A stretch of DNA of 64,000 bases from Gehongia tenuis (GCF_014384795.1 NZ_JACRSR010000002.1:186001-250000); one strand, 5' to 3'; numbered from the stretch's first letter, positions 50,729 through 59,831 are shown. Program-made: numbers and translations. The notes: generated by a model not told the origin, from the sequence alone.

Positions 50729-51586
50729 ATGAAAGTTGGCATTCAGCTCTATTCCGTGAAAAATACGCTGGCCAAGGATCCTTTCGGCACCCTGGAAAAG
50801 GTGGCGAAGATGGGATACCGCTATTGGGAGACCGCTCAGGTTCCCGCGCTGGCCATGGCCAATAACTATGGTCTCGGCCTTGAAGTGGCGGACGCCAAAA
50901 AATTTCTGGCCGACAACGACGTCAAGATCATTGGCGCCCATGTATGGCCGCTGGATCTGGACGCCTATCAAGGATTTTTGGATTATCATGCCGAGATCGG
51001 CAATGACAAGGTGGGACTGTCCGCCAGCTTTTTCGACGATATGGACGACCTGAAGGAAAAGTGCGAGCTCTACAACAAGGCCGGTGAAATGGCCAAAAAG
51101 CAGGGCATGCGCTTCTACTATCACAATCACTTCCACGAATTTCAGAAATACGACGGCAAATACGTCATGGACTGGATCGCGGAGCTCACCGATCCCGAGC
51201 TGGTAGGCCTGCAGCTGGATACCTACTGGGCCGCCCGCGGCGGTGTGGACCCGGTGGAAATGATTGACCGATACAAGGATCGCCTGGTCAATCTTCATCA
51301 AAAGGATTTCCCTGAGGATGCCGGAGAGCCCATCAATCTGTTCGAGGAACGCCTCGATCCCAATGTGAAGATGAACAATGACGTGTATCATTTCGCCCGC
51401 CGCCCCACCAGCTTCTCCGAAGTGGGTACGGGCATCATGGACATCCAGGCCATCATCAACGCCGGCAACAGGATCGGCGTGCCCTATATTCTGCTGGAGC
51501 AGGATTTCACCGCTATGGACGAGATGGATTCCATCAAGGTCAGTATGGATGCTTTCCATAAATACGACGGCATTGAGTGGGCCTAG
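50729..51586 (+). CDS. sugar isomerase/epimerase-like TIM-barrel protein, array copy 1 of 11
   Basis: 285 residues of the AP-endonuclease-2/xylose-isomerase-like TIM-barrel family (sugar phosphate isomerase/epimerase). Starts MKVGIQLYSVKNTLAKDPFG. Predicted metal ligands are E137 (HNHFHEFQ), D164 (LDTYW), H190 (LHQKDF) and E231 (SEVGTG). The end ISM-type KVSMDAFHKYDGIEWA is shared by all copies. First gene of the array, GAGGGGG before its ATG, 39 bases before copy 2. It falls in a subgroup with copies 3, 4 and 6 (GIMDIQ-x-IIxAGN). Substrate unknown; related enzymes include C-glycoside deglycosidase subunits and inosose-type isomerases. Confidence 0.9.
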   Translation: MKVGIQLYSVKNTLAKDPFGTLEKVAKMGYRYWETAQVPALAMANNYGLGLEVADAKKFLADNDVKIIGAHVWPLDLDAYQGFLDYHAEIGNDKVGLSASFFDDMDDLKEKCELYNKAGEMAKKQGMRFYYHNHFHEFQKYDGKYVMDWIAELTDPELVGLQLDTYWAARGGVDPVEMIDRYKDRLVNLHQKDFPEDAGEPINLFEERLDPNVKMNNDVYHFARRPTSFSEVGTGIMDIQAIINAGNRIGVPYILLEQDFTAMDEMDSIKVSMDAFHKYDGIEWA

Positions 51587-51625
51587 GCCCCTCTAGATTC
51601 AATATATATTGAGGAGGATTACACC

Positions 51626-52492
51626 GTGAAAGTAGGTATTCAGCTGTTTTCCGTTCGGGATGCTATCGCCGAGGACGCCATCGGCACCCTGGAAAAGATC
51701 GCCGAGATGGGCTACAAGTATTGGGAGCCCGCACCCTATTTCTTTGGCAAAGACAAGGACATGATCAATCGCTACGGCCTCAACATGACTGCCAAGGACG
51801 CCAAGAAATTCATCGATGATCATGGGGTCAAAATTGTGGGCACCCACGTGGATCCCTTAACCGTGGAGACCTACCCCGCAGCTCTTGATTACTTTGAGGA
51901 GCTGGGCAACCAGAACGTGGGCTTCACCGGCCACCATTTCAGCGGCCTGGACGATCTGAAGCAAAAGTGCGAGCTCTACAACAAGATCGGCGAGATCGCC
52001 AAGAGCCGCGGCATGGTCTTCTACTACCACAACCATTATCAGGAGTGGCAGAAGTTTGAGGGCAAATTTGCCATGGACTGGATCCTGGAGCTCACCGATC
52101 CCGAGCTGGTAAAATTTGAGCTGGACAATTTCTGGTGCGCCCGGGGCGGCGCCGATCCGGTGAAGGTGGCCTATCAGACCCGGGACCGCCTCATCCTGAT
52201 GCACCAGAAGGATTTCGGCAAGAACGCCAACGAGCCTCTCAATCTGTTTGAGAAGGCCGTGGACCCCAACGGTCTCGTGGACGGCAGCCTCTACGACGTC
52301 ACTCGCAGGATCGACAGCTTTGCAGAGGTGGGCACCGGTGTTCTGCCCATTCAGGACTACATCGATGTGGGCAATGAACTGGGCGTGCCCTACATCTTGC
52401 TCGAGCAGGATTGGAGCCACTACTCCAACCTTGAATCCGTGCAGATGAGCATGAACGCCTTTAAGAAGTACAAGGGTATCGAGTGGGATTAA
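51626..52492 (+). CDS. TIM-barrel isomerase-like protein, array copy 2 of 11
   Basis: 288 residues, GTG start behind GAGGAGG. Belongs with copies 5 and 7 (GVLPIQDYIDxGN). Keeps the ligand motifs HNHYQEWQ, LDNFW, MHQKDF and AEVGTG. Departures that may shape the active site: YFFGKDKDMINRYGL after the first strand, WCARGGADP, and AYQTRDRL in place of the YKDRL shared by most copies. C-terminus NAFKKYKGIEWD ends in Asp, not Ala. 13 bases before copy 3. Confidence 0.9.
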   Translation: MKVGIQLFSVRDAIAEDAIGTLEKIAEMGYKYWEPAPYFFGKDKDMINRYGLNMTAKDAKKFIDDHGVKIVGTHVDPLTVETYPAALDYFEELGNQNVGFTGHHFSGLDDLKQKCELYNKIGEIAKSRGMVFYYHNHYQEWQKFEGKFAMDWILELTDPELVKFELDNFWCARGGADPVKVAYQTRDRLILMHQKDFGKNANEPLNLFEKAVDPNGLVDGSLYDVTRRIDSFAEVGTGVLPIQDYIDVGNELGVPYILLEQDWSHYSNLESVQMSMNAFKKYKGIEWD

Positions 52493-52505
52493 GGAGGAAC
52501 AAACC

Positions 52506-53369
52506 ATGAAAGTTGGCATTCAGCTCTATTCCGTGCGGCAAAGCCTGGCCAAGGACGCCATGGGCACCCTGAAAGCTCTGGCCAAGATGGGTTACAAGTA
52601 CTGGGAAACCGCCCAGTTTGCCGCGATGACCACCATGGCCAACAGCTATGGCCTGGGTCTTGGCGTGGAGGACGCGCAAAAATTTCTTGCGGACAATGAT
52701 GTCAAAGTGATCGGCGCCCACGTATCCACGGCGCAGGATCTCACCAAAATGGGCGAGGTTTACGCCTATCATGCCGCCATCGGCAACAAGATGGTGGGCA
52801 TCACCGGCGGATTTTTCGATGACAAGGACGATCTTCTCCGCAAATGCGAACTTTACAATAAATTGGGCGAGGAAGCCAAAACCTACGGCGTGATGTTCTA
52901 TTATCACAGCCACTTCCATGAATTTCAAAAGTTTGACGGCGAGTATGTCATGGATATTCTTTTAGCCAATACGGATCCCGAGCTGGTGGGGTTTGAGCTG
53001 GATACCTACTGGGCCCAGCGGGGCGGCATGGATCCCGTCGCTCTCATCGGGAAGTATAAGAGCCGGCTCAAGTTCCTGCATCAAAAGGATATTGCCAAGG
53101 CCTATGCCGACAAGGTGAACCTTTTCGCAACCTGTGTCGACCCCGAAAAAACCATCCCCCTCTCCCTCTACCGGGAAGTGATGCAAAAGGAGAGCTTCGC
53201 CGAGGTGGGCACCGGCATCATGGATATCCAGCCCATCATCGACGCCGGCAACCAGGTGGGCGTGCCTTACATCCTGCTTGAGCAGGACTGGACCCAGCGG
53301 GATGAGATGGAATCCGTACAGATGAGCATGGACGCTTTCCGCAGGTACAGCGGAATTGAATGGGCTTAA
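52506..53369 (+). CDS. TIM-barrel isomerase-like protein, array copy 3 of 11
   Basis: 287 residues, ATG behind AAGGAGG. Closest in layout to copy 1: both have a TAQ-type first loop with NxYGLGL. Ligand motifs HSHFHEFQ, LDTYW, LHQKDI and AEVGTG are intact. The loop after LHQKD differs (IAKAYADKVNLF), a region that in this fold lies over the active site and resembles copy 4 (VSKAYEGRVGVY). 20 bases before copy 4. Confidence 0.9.
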   Translation: MKVGIQLYSVRQSLAKDAMGTLKALAKMGYKYWETAQFAAMTTMANSYGLGLGVEDAQKFLADNDVKVIGAHVSTAQDLTKMGEVYAYHAAIGNKMVGITGGFFDDKDDLLRKCELYNKLGEEAKTYGVMFYYHSHFHEFQKFDGEYVMDILLANTDPELVGFELDTYWAQRGGMDPVALIGKYKSRLKFLHQKDIAKAYADKVNLFATCVDPEKTIPLSLYREVMQKESFAEVGTGIMDIQPIIDAGNQVGVPYILLEQDWTQRDEMESVQMSMDAFRRYSGIEWA

Positions 53370-53389
53370 TTTAAAGGAGGTTTTATAAA

Positions 53390-54247
53390 ATGAAGGTTGG
53401 TATTCAGCTGTTTTCCGTTCGCAATCACCTGACCGAGGATCCGGTCAAGACTTTGCAGGCTCTGGCGAAGATGGGCTACAAATATCTTGAAACCGAGCCC
53501 ACCCACGGCTATCCTCTGCCCGGCTTCCCCAAGGCCAAGGATGCCAAAAAGTTCCTCGAAGACAACGATATGAAGGTCGTGGGCATGCACCTTTCCACCA
53601 ATCCCGAGAACGATCCCATGGAGGAAGTTTTCGATTACTATGCGGAGCTGGGCATTCCTCAGATCGGCACCACCGGCCGTTTCTATGACAACAAAGAAGA
53701 TCTTTTGAAGGTCTGCGAGATGTACAACAAGTTCGGCGAGATGGGCCGCAGCCGCGGCATCGTCTTCTACTATCACAATCACTGCCACGAGTTCCAGTAT
53801 TTCGACGGCGAGTACGTGATGGACATCCTGCTCAACAACACCAACCCCGAGACGGTGAAGTTTGAGCTGGATACCTTCTGGGCCGCCCGCGGCGACGTGG
53901 ATCCGGTGGAGATGATCGACCGCTACAAGGATCGTCTGGTGCTGCTCCATCAAAAGGATGTTTCGAAGGCCTATGAGGGCCGGGTGGGCGTGTACTCCTC
54001 CGGTTTTGTCGATATCAACAAACCCTTCACCCGCGAAGTATACGGCACCATTCACCGCGGCCAGTCCGACTGCTTCGCTGAAGTGGGCACGGGCATCATG
54101 GACATTCAGGCCATCATCGACGCCGGCAACCAGGTGGGTGTACCCTACATCCTGCTTGAGCAGGACTTCACCGAGAAGGATGAGATGGAATCCGTGCAGA
54201 TCAGCATGGACGCCTTCCGCAAGTACAAGGGAATCGAGTGGTCCTAA
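53390..54247 (+). CDS. TIM-barrel isomerase-like protein, array copy 4 of 11
   Basis: 285 residues, ATG behind AAAGGAGG. Ligand motifs HNHCHEFQ, LDTFW, LHQKDV and AEVGTG present. Odd points: YLETEPTHGYPLPGFPKAKD replaces the first-loop sequence of its neighbours, ARGDVDP replaces ARGGxDP, and the loop after LHQKD (VSKAYEGRVGVYSSGFVDIN) is unlike most copies. It may act on a different substrate. 27 bases before copy 5. Confidence 0.9.
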   Translation: MKVGIQLFSVRNHLTEDPVKTLQALAKMGYKYLETEPTHGYPLPGFPKAKDAKKFLEDNDMKVVGMHLSTNPENDPMEEVFDYYAELGIPQIGTTGRFYDNKEDLLKVCEMYNKFGEMGRSRGIVFYYHNHCHEFQYFDGEYVMDILLNNTNPETVKFELDTFWAARGDVDPVEMIDRYKDRLVLLHQKDVSKAYEGRVGVYSSGFVDINKPFTREVYGTIHRGQSDCFAEVGTGIMDIQAIIDAGNQVGVPYILLEQDFTEKDEMESVQISMDAFRKYKGIEWS

Positions 54248-54274
54248 GGGCCAAACACAATAGGAGGATTTTTT

Positions 54275-55132
54275 ATGAAAGTTGGCATTCAGCTGTATTC
54301 CGTGAAATATGCTCTGGGCAAGGATCCCATGGGCACCCTGAAGAAGGTGGCCGATATCGGCTACAAGTACTGGGAGACCGCCATGGTCCGCACCATGGCC
54401 GACGATCCCAGCGGTCTTGGCCTGCCTGTGAAGGAAGCCAAAAAGTTCCTTTCCGATAACGGCGTTCAGATCGTGGGCGCCCATCTCGGCGTGGACATCG
54501 ACTTTGATAAGCTCAAGGCCGCCTATGACTACCATAAGGAGATCGGCAACACCAAGGTGGGCACCACCGGCCACTTTTTCCCCGACCGCGATGAAGTGAT
54601 GCGCATGTGCGACATCTACAACAAGGCCGGCGAGATGGGCCGGGAGATGGGCATGCAGTTCTATTATCACAGCCATTGGCATGAATTCCAGAAGTTCGAC
54701 GGCGAGTATGTGATGGATATCATCCTCAACAACACCGATCCCAATCTGGTGGCTTTTGAGCTGGATAACTACTGGGCCGCTCGGGGCGGCGTGGACCCGG
54801 TGGAGATGATCGACCGTTATAAGGACCGCATCATCATGCTCCATCAAAAGGACTTCTCGAAGACCGCCGGCGAGCCCCTGAATCTGTTCGCGGGCAAGGT
54901 TGACCCGAATGGAAACCTCACGGGCCAGGTTCATCAGGACGCCCGTTCCGTGGAACACTTTGCGGAAGTGGGCAATGGGGTTCTCCCCATTCAGGACTAC
55001 ATCGATGCCGGCAACAAAATCGGTGTACCCTATATCCTCCTCGAGCAGGATATGACTGCCATCGATGAGCTGGAGTCCATCCAGATCAGCATGGACGCTT
55101 TCCATAAGTTCCGCGGCATCGAGTGGGCTTAA
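54275..55132 (+). CDS. TIM-barrel isomerase-like protein, array copy 5 of 11
   Basis: 285 residues, ATG behind AGGAGG. Very similar to copy 7: both have HSHWHEFQ, LDNYWAARGG, MLHQKDFSK and AEVGNGVLPIQDYIDAGN, with Asn replacing the Thr of EVGTG. All four ligands are kept. A 35-base stretch around CTCCATCAAAAGGACTTC is identical to copy 6, suggesting local gene conversion. Followed by a strong hairpin before copy 6. Confidence 0.9.
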   Translation: MKVGIQLYSVKYALGKDPMGTLKKVADIGYKYWETAMVRTMADDPSGLGLPVKEAKKFLSDNGVQIVGAHLGVDIDFDKLKAAYDYHKEIGNTKVGTTGHFFPDRDEVMRMCDIYNKAGEMGREMGMQFYYHSHWHEFQKFDGEYVMDIILNNTDPNLVAFELDNYWAARGGVDPVEMIDRYKDRIIMLHQKDFSKTAGEPLNLFAGKVDPNGNLTGQVHQDARSVEHFAEVGNGVLPIQDYIDAGNKIGVPYILLEQDMTAIDELESIQISMDAFHKFRGIEWA

Positions 55133-55143
55133 GGATACCCATG

Positions 55144-55168
55144 ACATCCCCGGCCTCGCCGGGGATGT
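55144..55168 (+). other. strong hairpin inside the array, between copies 5 and 6
   Basis: ACATCCCCGGC-CTC-GCCGGGGATGT, eleven perfect pairs with a three-base loop, in the 66-base gap after copy 5. It is followed by TCTTAC, not a T run, so it looks more like an RNA-processing or stabilising element, or a weak terminator, than a full stop. The other gaps in the array lack anything similar. Confidence 0.65.
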
Positions 55169-55198
55169 TCTTACGTCAACCCTAAGGAGGCATTGACC

Positions 55199-56053
55199 AT
55201 GAAAGTTGGCATTCAGACCTACTCCGTGCGGGAGAGCCTGACCCGCGATCCCCGTGGCACGCTGCAAAAGGTGGCCGACATGGGCTACAAGTATTGGGAG
55301 ACCTGTCTTTTGTCCGGTTTAAACGATGATTTCGGCCTTGGCATTCCTGTGAAGGAAGCTAGAAAGTTCATCGATGACAACGGCGTAAAGATTGTGGGCG
55401 CCCATATCGCTTCCAGGACCAATCTGGATACCCTGGAGGCCATGTTCGATTATCATAAGGAGCTGGGCAACGACCGAGTGGGTCTTTCCGCCCATTTCTT
55501 CGATGACAGGGATGATCTGCTGCAAAAGTGCGAGAAGTACAACGAAGTGGGCGAATTTGCGAAGGCCCGGGGTATGCACTTCTACTATCACAACCACTTC
55601 CATGAGTTTCAAAAGTTTGACGGCGAATACGTCATGGATATCCTGCTCGCCAACACCGATCCCGAGCTGGTGAGCTTTGAGCTGGACGCCTTTTGGGCGG
55701 CCCGGGGTGGCATGGATCCGGTGGAGCTCATCCACAAATACAAGGACCGCCTCATCCTGCTCCATCAAAAGGACTTCTCGAAGACCGCCGGCGAACCCAT
55801 CAATTTGTTCGAAAAAGCGGTGGATCCCCAAAAGCGCATTGATAGGAACGTTTACCAGAATGCTCGAAAGGACACCAGCTTCGCGGAAGTGGGCACGGGA
55901 ACCATGGATATTCAATCCATCATTGACGCCGGCAATGCGGTGGGCGTACCTTATATTCTGCTCGAGCAGGATTTCACCTTCCTGGACGAGATCGATTCCA
56001 TCCAAATTAGCATGAACGCCTTCCGCAAGTTCAGCGGCATCGAATGGGCGTAA
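55199..56053 (+). CDS. TIM-barrel isomerase-like protein, array copy 6 of 11
   Basis: 284 residues from ATG 55199, eight bases behind GGAGG; a TTG two codons earlier overlaps the site and is rejected. Starts MKVGIQTYSVRESLTRDPRG, with Thr instead of Leu in the shared IQLYSV. Motifs HNHFHEFQ, LDAFW, LHQKDF and AEVGTGTMDIQ keep all ligands. First-loop sequence CLLSGLNDDFGLGIPV is distinct. 25 bases before copy 7. Confidence 0.9.
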   Translation: MKVGIQTYSVRESLTRDPRGTLQKVADMGYKYWETCLLSGLNDDFGLGIPVKEARKFIDDNGVKIVGAHIASRTNLDTLEAMFDYHKELGNDRVGLSAHFFDDRDDLLQKCEKYNEVGEFAKARGMHFYYHNHFHEFQKFDGEYVMDILLANTDPELVSFELDAFWAARGGMDPVELIHKYKDRLILLHQKDFSKTAGEPINLFEKAVDPQKRIDRNVYQNARKDTSFAEVGTGTMDIQSIIDAGNAVGVPYILLEQDFTFLDEIDSIQISMNAFRKFSGIEWA

Positions 56054-56078
56054 CGACATAATAAAAGGAGGAACTGCA

Positions 56079-56939
56079 ATGAAAGTTGGTATTCAGCTGT
56101 ATTCCGTTAAGAACACCATCAACAACGACCCCAACCCCCTGGGCATTTTGAAGAAGGTGGCCGATCTTGGCTACAAGTACTGGGAACCCGCCCAGGTCCC
56201 CTATCTGCCGGAAATGAAGTTCGGCCTTGGCGCACTGCCTGCCAAGGAGGTCAAAAAGCTTCTGAACGATTACGGCGTCAAGCTCGTAGGCTGCCATATC
56301 AATCCCATCTATGGCGACAACTACAAGGAGGCTCTCGACTACTTCAAGGAGCTGGAGTGCCCCAACATCGGCTGGACGGGCAGCTTCTTCGCCAATCGTG
56401 ACGAGCTGGACAAATGGTGCGCCGTGTACAATGAGGCGGGCCGGCTGGCCAAGGCCTATGACATGCAGTTCTACTATCACAGCCATTGGCATGAATTTCA
56501 GAAGTTTGACGGCAAGTACGTGATGGATATCATTCTGGACAGCACTGATCCCGAATTGGTCGCTTTCGAACTGGATAACTACTGGGCTGCCCGGGGCGGC
56601 ATGGATCCCGTGAAGCTCATCGATCAGTATAAGGACCGCCTGATCATGCTCCATCAAAAGGATTTCTCCAAGGATGCAGGTGAGCCCCTCAACATGTTTG
56701 AGTTTATAGACCCCAACAGCGTTTTGACCGGAAAACTTCACTCCGAAGTCCGCAAGGTGCATCATTTCGCTGAAGTGGGCAATGGCGTTCTACCCATCCA
56801 GGACTACATCGATGCCGGTAACAAGGCGGGCATCCCCTATATCCTCCTCGAGCAGGATCTTTGTGCCATTGATGAGCTGGAGTCCATTCGTATCAGCATG
56901 GAAGCCTTCCATAAGTTCAGCGGCATTGAATGGGAATAA
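56079..56939 (+). CDS. TIM-barrel isomerase-like protein, array copy 7 of 11
   Basis: 286 residues, ATG behind AAAGGAGG. Paired with copy 5 by HSHWHEFQ, LDNYW and AEVGNGVLPIQDYIDAGN. Has an N-terminal insertion (TINNDPNPLGI) of two residues, PYLPEMKFGLGALPAKEV as first loop and CHINPIYGDN after the second strand. Ends SGIEWE. All ligands kept. A 99-base gap follows before copy 8, with no obvious promoter. Confidence 0.9.
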   Translation: MKVGIQLYSVKNTINNDPNPLGILKKVADLGYKYWEPAQVPYLPEMKFGLGALPAKEVKKLLNDYGVKLVGCHINPIYGDNYKEALDYFKELECPNIGWTGSFFANRDELDKWCAVYNEAGRLAKAYDMQFYYHSHWHEFQKFDGKYVMDIILDSTDPELVAFELDNYWAARGGMDPVKLIDQYKDRLIMLHQKDFSKDAGEPLNMFEFIDPNSVLTGKLHSEVRKVHHFAEVGNGVLPIQDYIDAGNKAGIPYILLEQDLCAIDELESIRISMEAFHKFSGIEWE

Positions 56940-57038
56940 ATCATTTTGTATCAAAACAGACAGGTTAGCAGGATTTAGAAATCGTATCACGAATAGCTTT
57001 CATGAACCCCATAGAAATAGACAAGGAGGATTACGTGT

Positions 57039-57884
57039 ATGAAAGTTGGTATTCAGCTCTATTCCGTGCGGAACGCCATGGCCAAGGACCCCATTGCCAC
57101 CTTGAGGCAGGTTGTGGATTGCGGTTACAAATATCTTGAGACCGCCAACTACAATGCTGACAAGGATCCCGGCACCGGCTTTGGCGTATCGCCCAGAGAG
57201 ATGAACAAAATCCTGGATGACAGTGGGGCTAAGGTTGTGGGCGCTCACATGGATCCCCTGGACAATCTTCAGCCCATTCTGGACTACTTCGAGGCGATCG
57301 GCTGCAAGCGCATCGGCATTCCTATGCCCTTTTTCAAGGACCTGGACGACGTGAAGCGTCAGTGCGACGGCTTCAACCTCGCCGATGAGCAGTGCAAGGC
57401 CCGGGGCTTCCAGCTCTACTATCACAACCACTATCAAGAATTCCAGAAGTTTGAAGGACAAACGGTGCTGGATTATATCTATGATAATACGCAGCTTTAT
57501 TTTGAAGTGGATTCTTTCTGGGCCGCCCGCGGCGGCGTTGATCCCGTGGCGCTCATGGAAAAACTGGGCCGCCGTCTAATTCTTCTGCATCAAAAGGATT
57601 TCTCCAAGGATGTGCGGGAGCCCATCAACGTTTTTGATGGACTGGTGGCGCCCGACGCCGACCTGTCCTCTTTGGAAAAGTTTGACGCCCCCCTGAGCAA
57701 CGATGTATTCACCGAGATCGGCACCGGCATTCTGCCCATTCAGGATTACATCAACGCCGGCAACAAAGTGGGTGTGGAGTACATCTTCCTCGAACAGGAC
57801 CACACCAAGATGTCCAGCGAAATTGAGTCCATCAAGACCAGCATGGAATCCTTCAAAAAGTTCAGCGGCATCGAATGGGCTTAG
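57039..57884 (+). CDS. TIM-barrel isomerase-like protein, array copy 8 of 11
   Basis: 281 residues, the shortest and most separate copy. The first part, YLETANYNADKDPGTGFGVS, resembles copies 9-11, while the end resembles copies 2, 5 and 7. The segment before the Asp ligand is shortened (IYDNTQLYFEVDSFW). Ligand motifs HNHYQEFQ, VDSFW, LHQKDF and TEIGTG are kept. It may represent a bridge between the two halves of the array. 100 bases before copy 9. Confidence 0.9.
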   Translation: MKVGIQLYSVRNAMAKDPIATLRQVVDCGYKYLETANYNADKDPGTGFGVSPREMNKILDDSGAKVVGAHMDPLDNLQPILDYFEAIGCKRIGIPMPFFKDLDDVKRQCDGFNLADEQCKARGFQLYYHNHYQEFQKFEGQTVLDYIYDNTQLYFEVDSFWAARGGVDPVALMEKLGRRLILLHQKDFSKDVREPINVFDGLVAPDADLSSLEKFDAPLSNDVFTEIGTGILPIQDYINAGNKVGVEYIFLEQDHTKMSSEIESIKTSMESFKKFSGIEWA

Positions 57885-57984
57885 GCTGTCCTCTTATAAA
57901 ATTGTGTGCGGGAGGCGAAAGGAGTTTGCTTTTGGCCCCCGAATATTTATCTTAAGAATATAGATTGGAAAGGAAGCGATACCC

Positions 57985-58860
57985 TTGGCACTCAAAGTTG
58001 GTATACAACTCTATTCCGTTCGCGAATCCTTAAAGGCCGACCCCTATGGCACTTTGGCCAAGGTCGCCGAAGCAGGCTTCAAATATCTCGAGGCTGCTAA
58101 TCATGACGCCGCCAACGATGACGGTGTGGGTTTTGGCGTGCCTGCCGACGCTCTTAAAAAGAGCCTTGCCGATCTTGGTATGTCCATCGTGGGCTCCCAT
58201 ATCAATCCTCTGGATCCGGCCCGCATCCCCGCGGTGCTGGATTACCATCAGGAGCTGGGCAACAAGCAAATTGGCTGCGATATTGAGTTCTTTCCCTATC
58301 AGGATATGGACTATGTGATGCGCCGTTGCGAGCTGTTCAATAAGGTGGGTGAACTGTGCCAGGAGCGTGGTATGCGTTTTTATTACCACAACCACTACAT
58401 GGAGTTCCAGAAGTTCGGTCCCGAGAACAAGTGCGTCGAGGACATCATCATGGAGAACACCGATCCTGGCAAAGTCTTCCTGGAGCTGGACACCTATTGG
58501 GTCTTCCGCGGCGGCCAGAATCCCATCGAGTACATTCAAAAATACAAGGATCGCCTGGTGCTGCTCCATCAAAAGGATTTCCCCTCCGAGGCTCCCCAGC
58601 CTATCGATGTGTACGACGGCATCCTGAACACCAACGCCAACATCGATATGACGGTGTTCGGCGCCGTGAAGAATCCTCTGTGTTTTACCGAAATTGGCAC
58701 CGGCATTCTCCCCATCCAGGACATCATCGATACCGCTCAGGACTGCCCGAACCTGGAATACATCATTCTGGAGCAGGATTCCACCCAGCTGACCGAGATC
58801 GAGTCCATCAACCGCAGTATGGACGCATTCCACAAGTTCAAAGGCATCGAGTGGGCTTAA
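57985..58860 (+). CDS. TIM-barrel isomerase-like protein, array copy 9 of 11
   Basis: 291 residues. The start must be TTG 57985 (TTGGCACTCAAAGTTGG), since no ATG exists before the conserved KVGIQLYSV; AAAGGA lies upstream. With copies 10 and 11 it forms a third subgroup: NHDxxxxxGxGxP first loop, PYQDMDYVMRRCELFNKVGE, HNHYMEFQKFGPENKCVEDI, VFRGGQNP and TEIGTGILPIQDIID. All four ligands kept. Its last ~100 bases and following gap are identical to those of copy 10. Confidence 0.9.
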   Translation: MALKVGIQLYSVRESLKADPYGTLAKVAEAGFKYLEAANHDAANDDGVGFGVPADALKKSLADLGMSIVGSHINPLDPARIPAVLDYHQELGNKQIGCDIEFFPYQDMDYVMRRCELFNKVGELCQERGMRFYYHNHYMEFQKFGPENKCVEDIIMENTDPGKVFLELDTYWVFRGGQNPIEYIQKYKDRLVLLHQKDFPSEAPQPIDVYDGILNTNANIDMTVFGAVKNPLCFTEIGTGILPIQDIIDTAQDCPNLEYIILEQDSTQLTEIESINRSMDAFHKFKGIEWA

Positions 58861-58919
58861 AAATATTTTATACATAGAAAGGATGCGATACCCTTGGCAA
58901 TGAAAGTTGGCATTCAGCT
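58759..58919 (+). repeat. 161-base direct repeat, first copy
   Basis: Covers the last 102 bases of copy 9, the 33-base gap and the first 26 bases of copy 10. It is identical to 59671-59831, exactly 912 bases later, while the bodies of copies 9 and 10 differ. Marks a recent duplication or gene conversion. Confidence 0.9.
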
Positions 58920-59772
58920 CTATTCCGTTCGTGAATCCTTAAAGAAGGATCCCATGGACACTCTGAAGAAAGTGGCCGCTGCCGGTTTCAAATATCTGGA
59001 GACCGCCAACCATGACATCACCGAACATCCCGGCATCGGTTTCCCCATCCCCGTCCAGGAGATGAAGAAGATTCTGGATGATCTCGATATGCAGGTGATC
59101 GGCGCGCATTTCAGCCCCATCAGCGAGGATGGCATCGATGCCACGCTGGACTACCTGGCCGAGCTTGGCGTGAAGCAGGCCAACTGCGCCAACATCGAAT
59201 GGTATCCTTACCAGGATATGGACTATGTGATGCGCCGCTGCGACGATTACAACAAAATCGGCGCCGTGTTGAAAAAGCACGGCATGAAATCCTACTATCA
59301 TAACCATTACATGGAGTTCCAGAAATTTGGTCCCGAGAACAAGTGCATCGAGGACATCATCATGGAGAACACCGATCCCGAGCTGGTGTTTCTGGAACTG
59401 GACACCTACTGGGTGACCCGCGGCGGCCAGAGTGCGGTGGAGTATATCAAAAAGTACAAGGACCGTCTGCTTCTCCTGCACCAGAAGGATTTCCCCTCCC
59501 AGGCGCCCCAGCCCATCAACATGTACGACGGCGTTCTCAATCCCACATCCAATCTGGATCGGGTCGTCTTTGGTGCAACCAAAAATCCTCGCTGCTTCAC
59601 CGAAATCGGCACCGGCATTCTGCCCATCCAGGATTTCATCGATGCGGCCGGCGAAGCTCCGAACTGCCAGTACATCATTCTGGAGCAGGATTCCACCCAG
59701 CTGACCGAGATCGAGTCCATCAACCGCAGTATGGACGCATTCCACAAGTTCAAAGGCATCGAGTGGGCTTAA
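58894..59772 (+). CDS. TIM-barrel isomerase-like protein, array copy 10 of 11
   Basis: 292 residues. Either TTG 58894 or ATG 58900 can start it; TTG is preferred by comparison with copy 9, where only TTG is possible. Differs from copy 9 in the first loop (ITEHPGIGFPIPVQEMKKIL), in ANIEWYPYQD and in VTRGGQSAVEYI, while the Asp, Glu and His ligands are unchanged. Shares both flanks with copies 9 and 11 through the 161-base repeat. Confidence 0.9.
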   Translation: MAMKVGIQLYSVRESLKKDPMDTLKKVAAAGFKYLETANHDITEHPGIGFPIPVQEMKKILDDLDMQVIGAHFSPISEDGIDATLDYLAELGVKQANCANIEWYPYQDMDYVMRRCDDYNKIGAVLKKHGMKSYYHNHYMEFQKFGPENKCIEDIIMENTDPELVFLELDTYWVTRGGQSAVEYIKKYKDRLLLLHQKDFPSQAPQPINMYDGVLNPTSNLDRVVFGATKNPRCFTEIGTGILPIQDFIDAAGEAPNCQYIILEQDSTQLTEIESINRSMDAFHKFKGIEWA

Positions 59773-59831
59773 AAATATTTTATACATAGAAAGGATGCGA
59801 TACCCTTGGCAATGAAAGTTGGCATTCAGCT
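59671..59831 (+). repeat. 161-base direct repeat, second copy
   Basis: Identical to 58759-58919. Covers the end of copy 10, the gap and the start of copy 11. Recombination between the two copies would cleanly delete or add one complete gene of 912 bases. Confidence 0.9.

Noticed and set aside
53366..55267. 633-codon minus-strand reading across array copies 4 and 5
   Set aside because: It is a shadow of GC-rich coding sequence. Similar antisense readings occur opposite most copies, with no ribosome site and low-complexity residue use.
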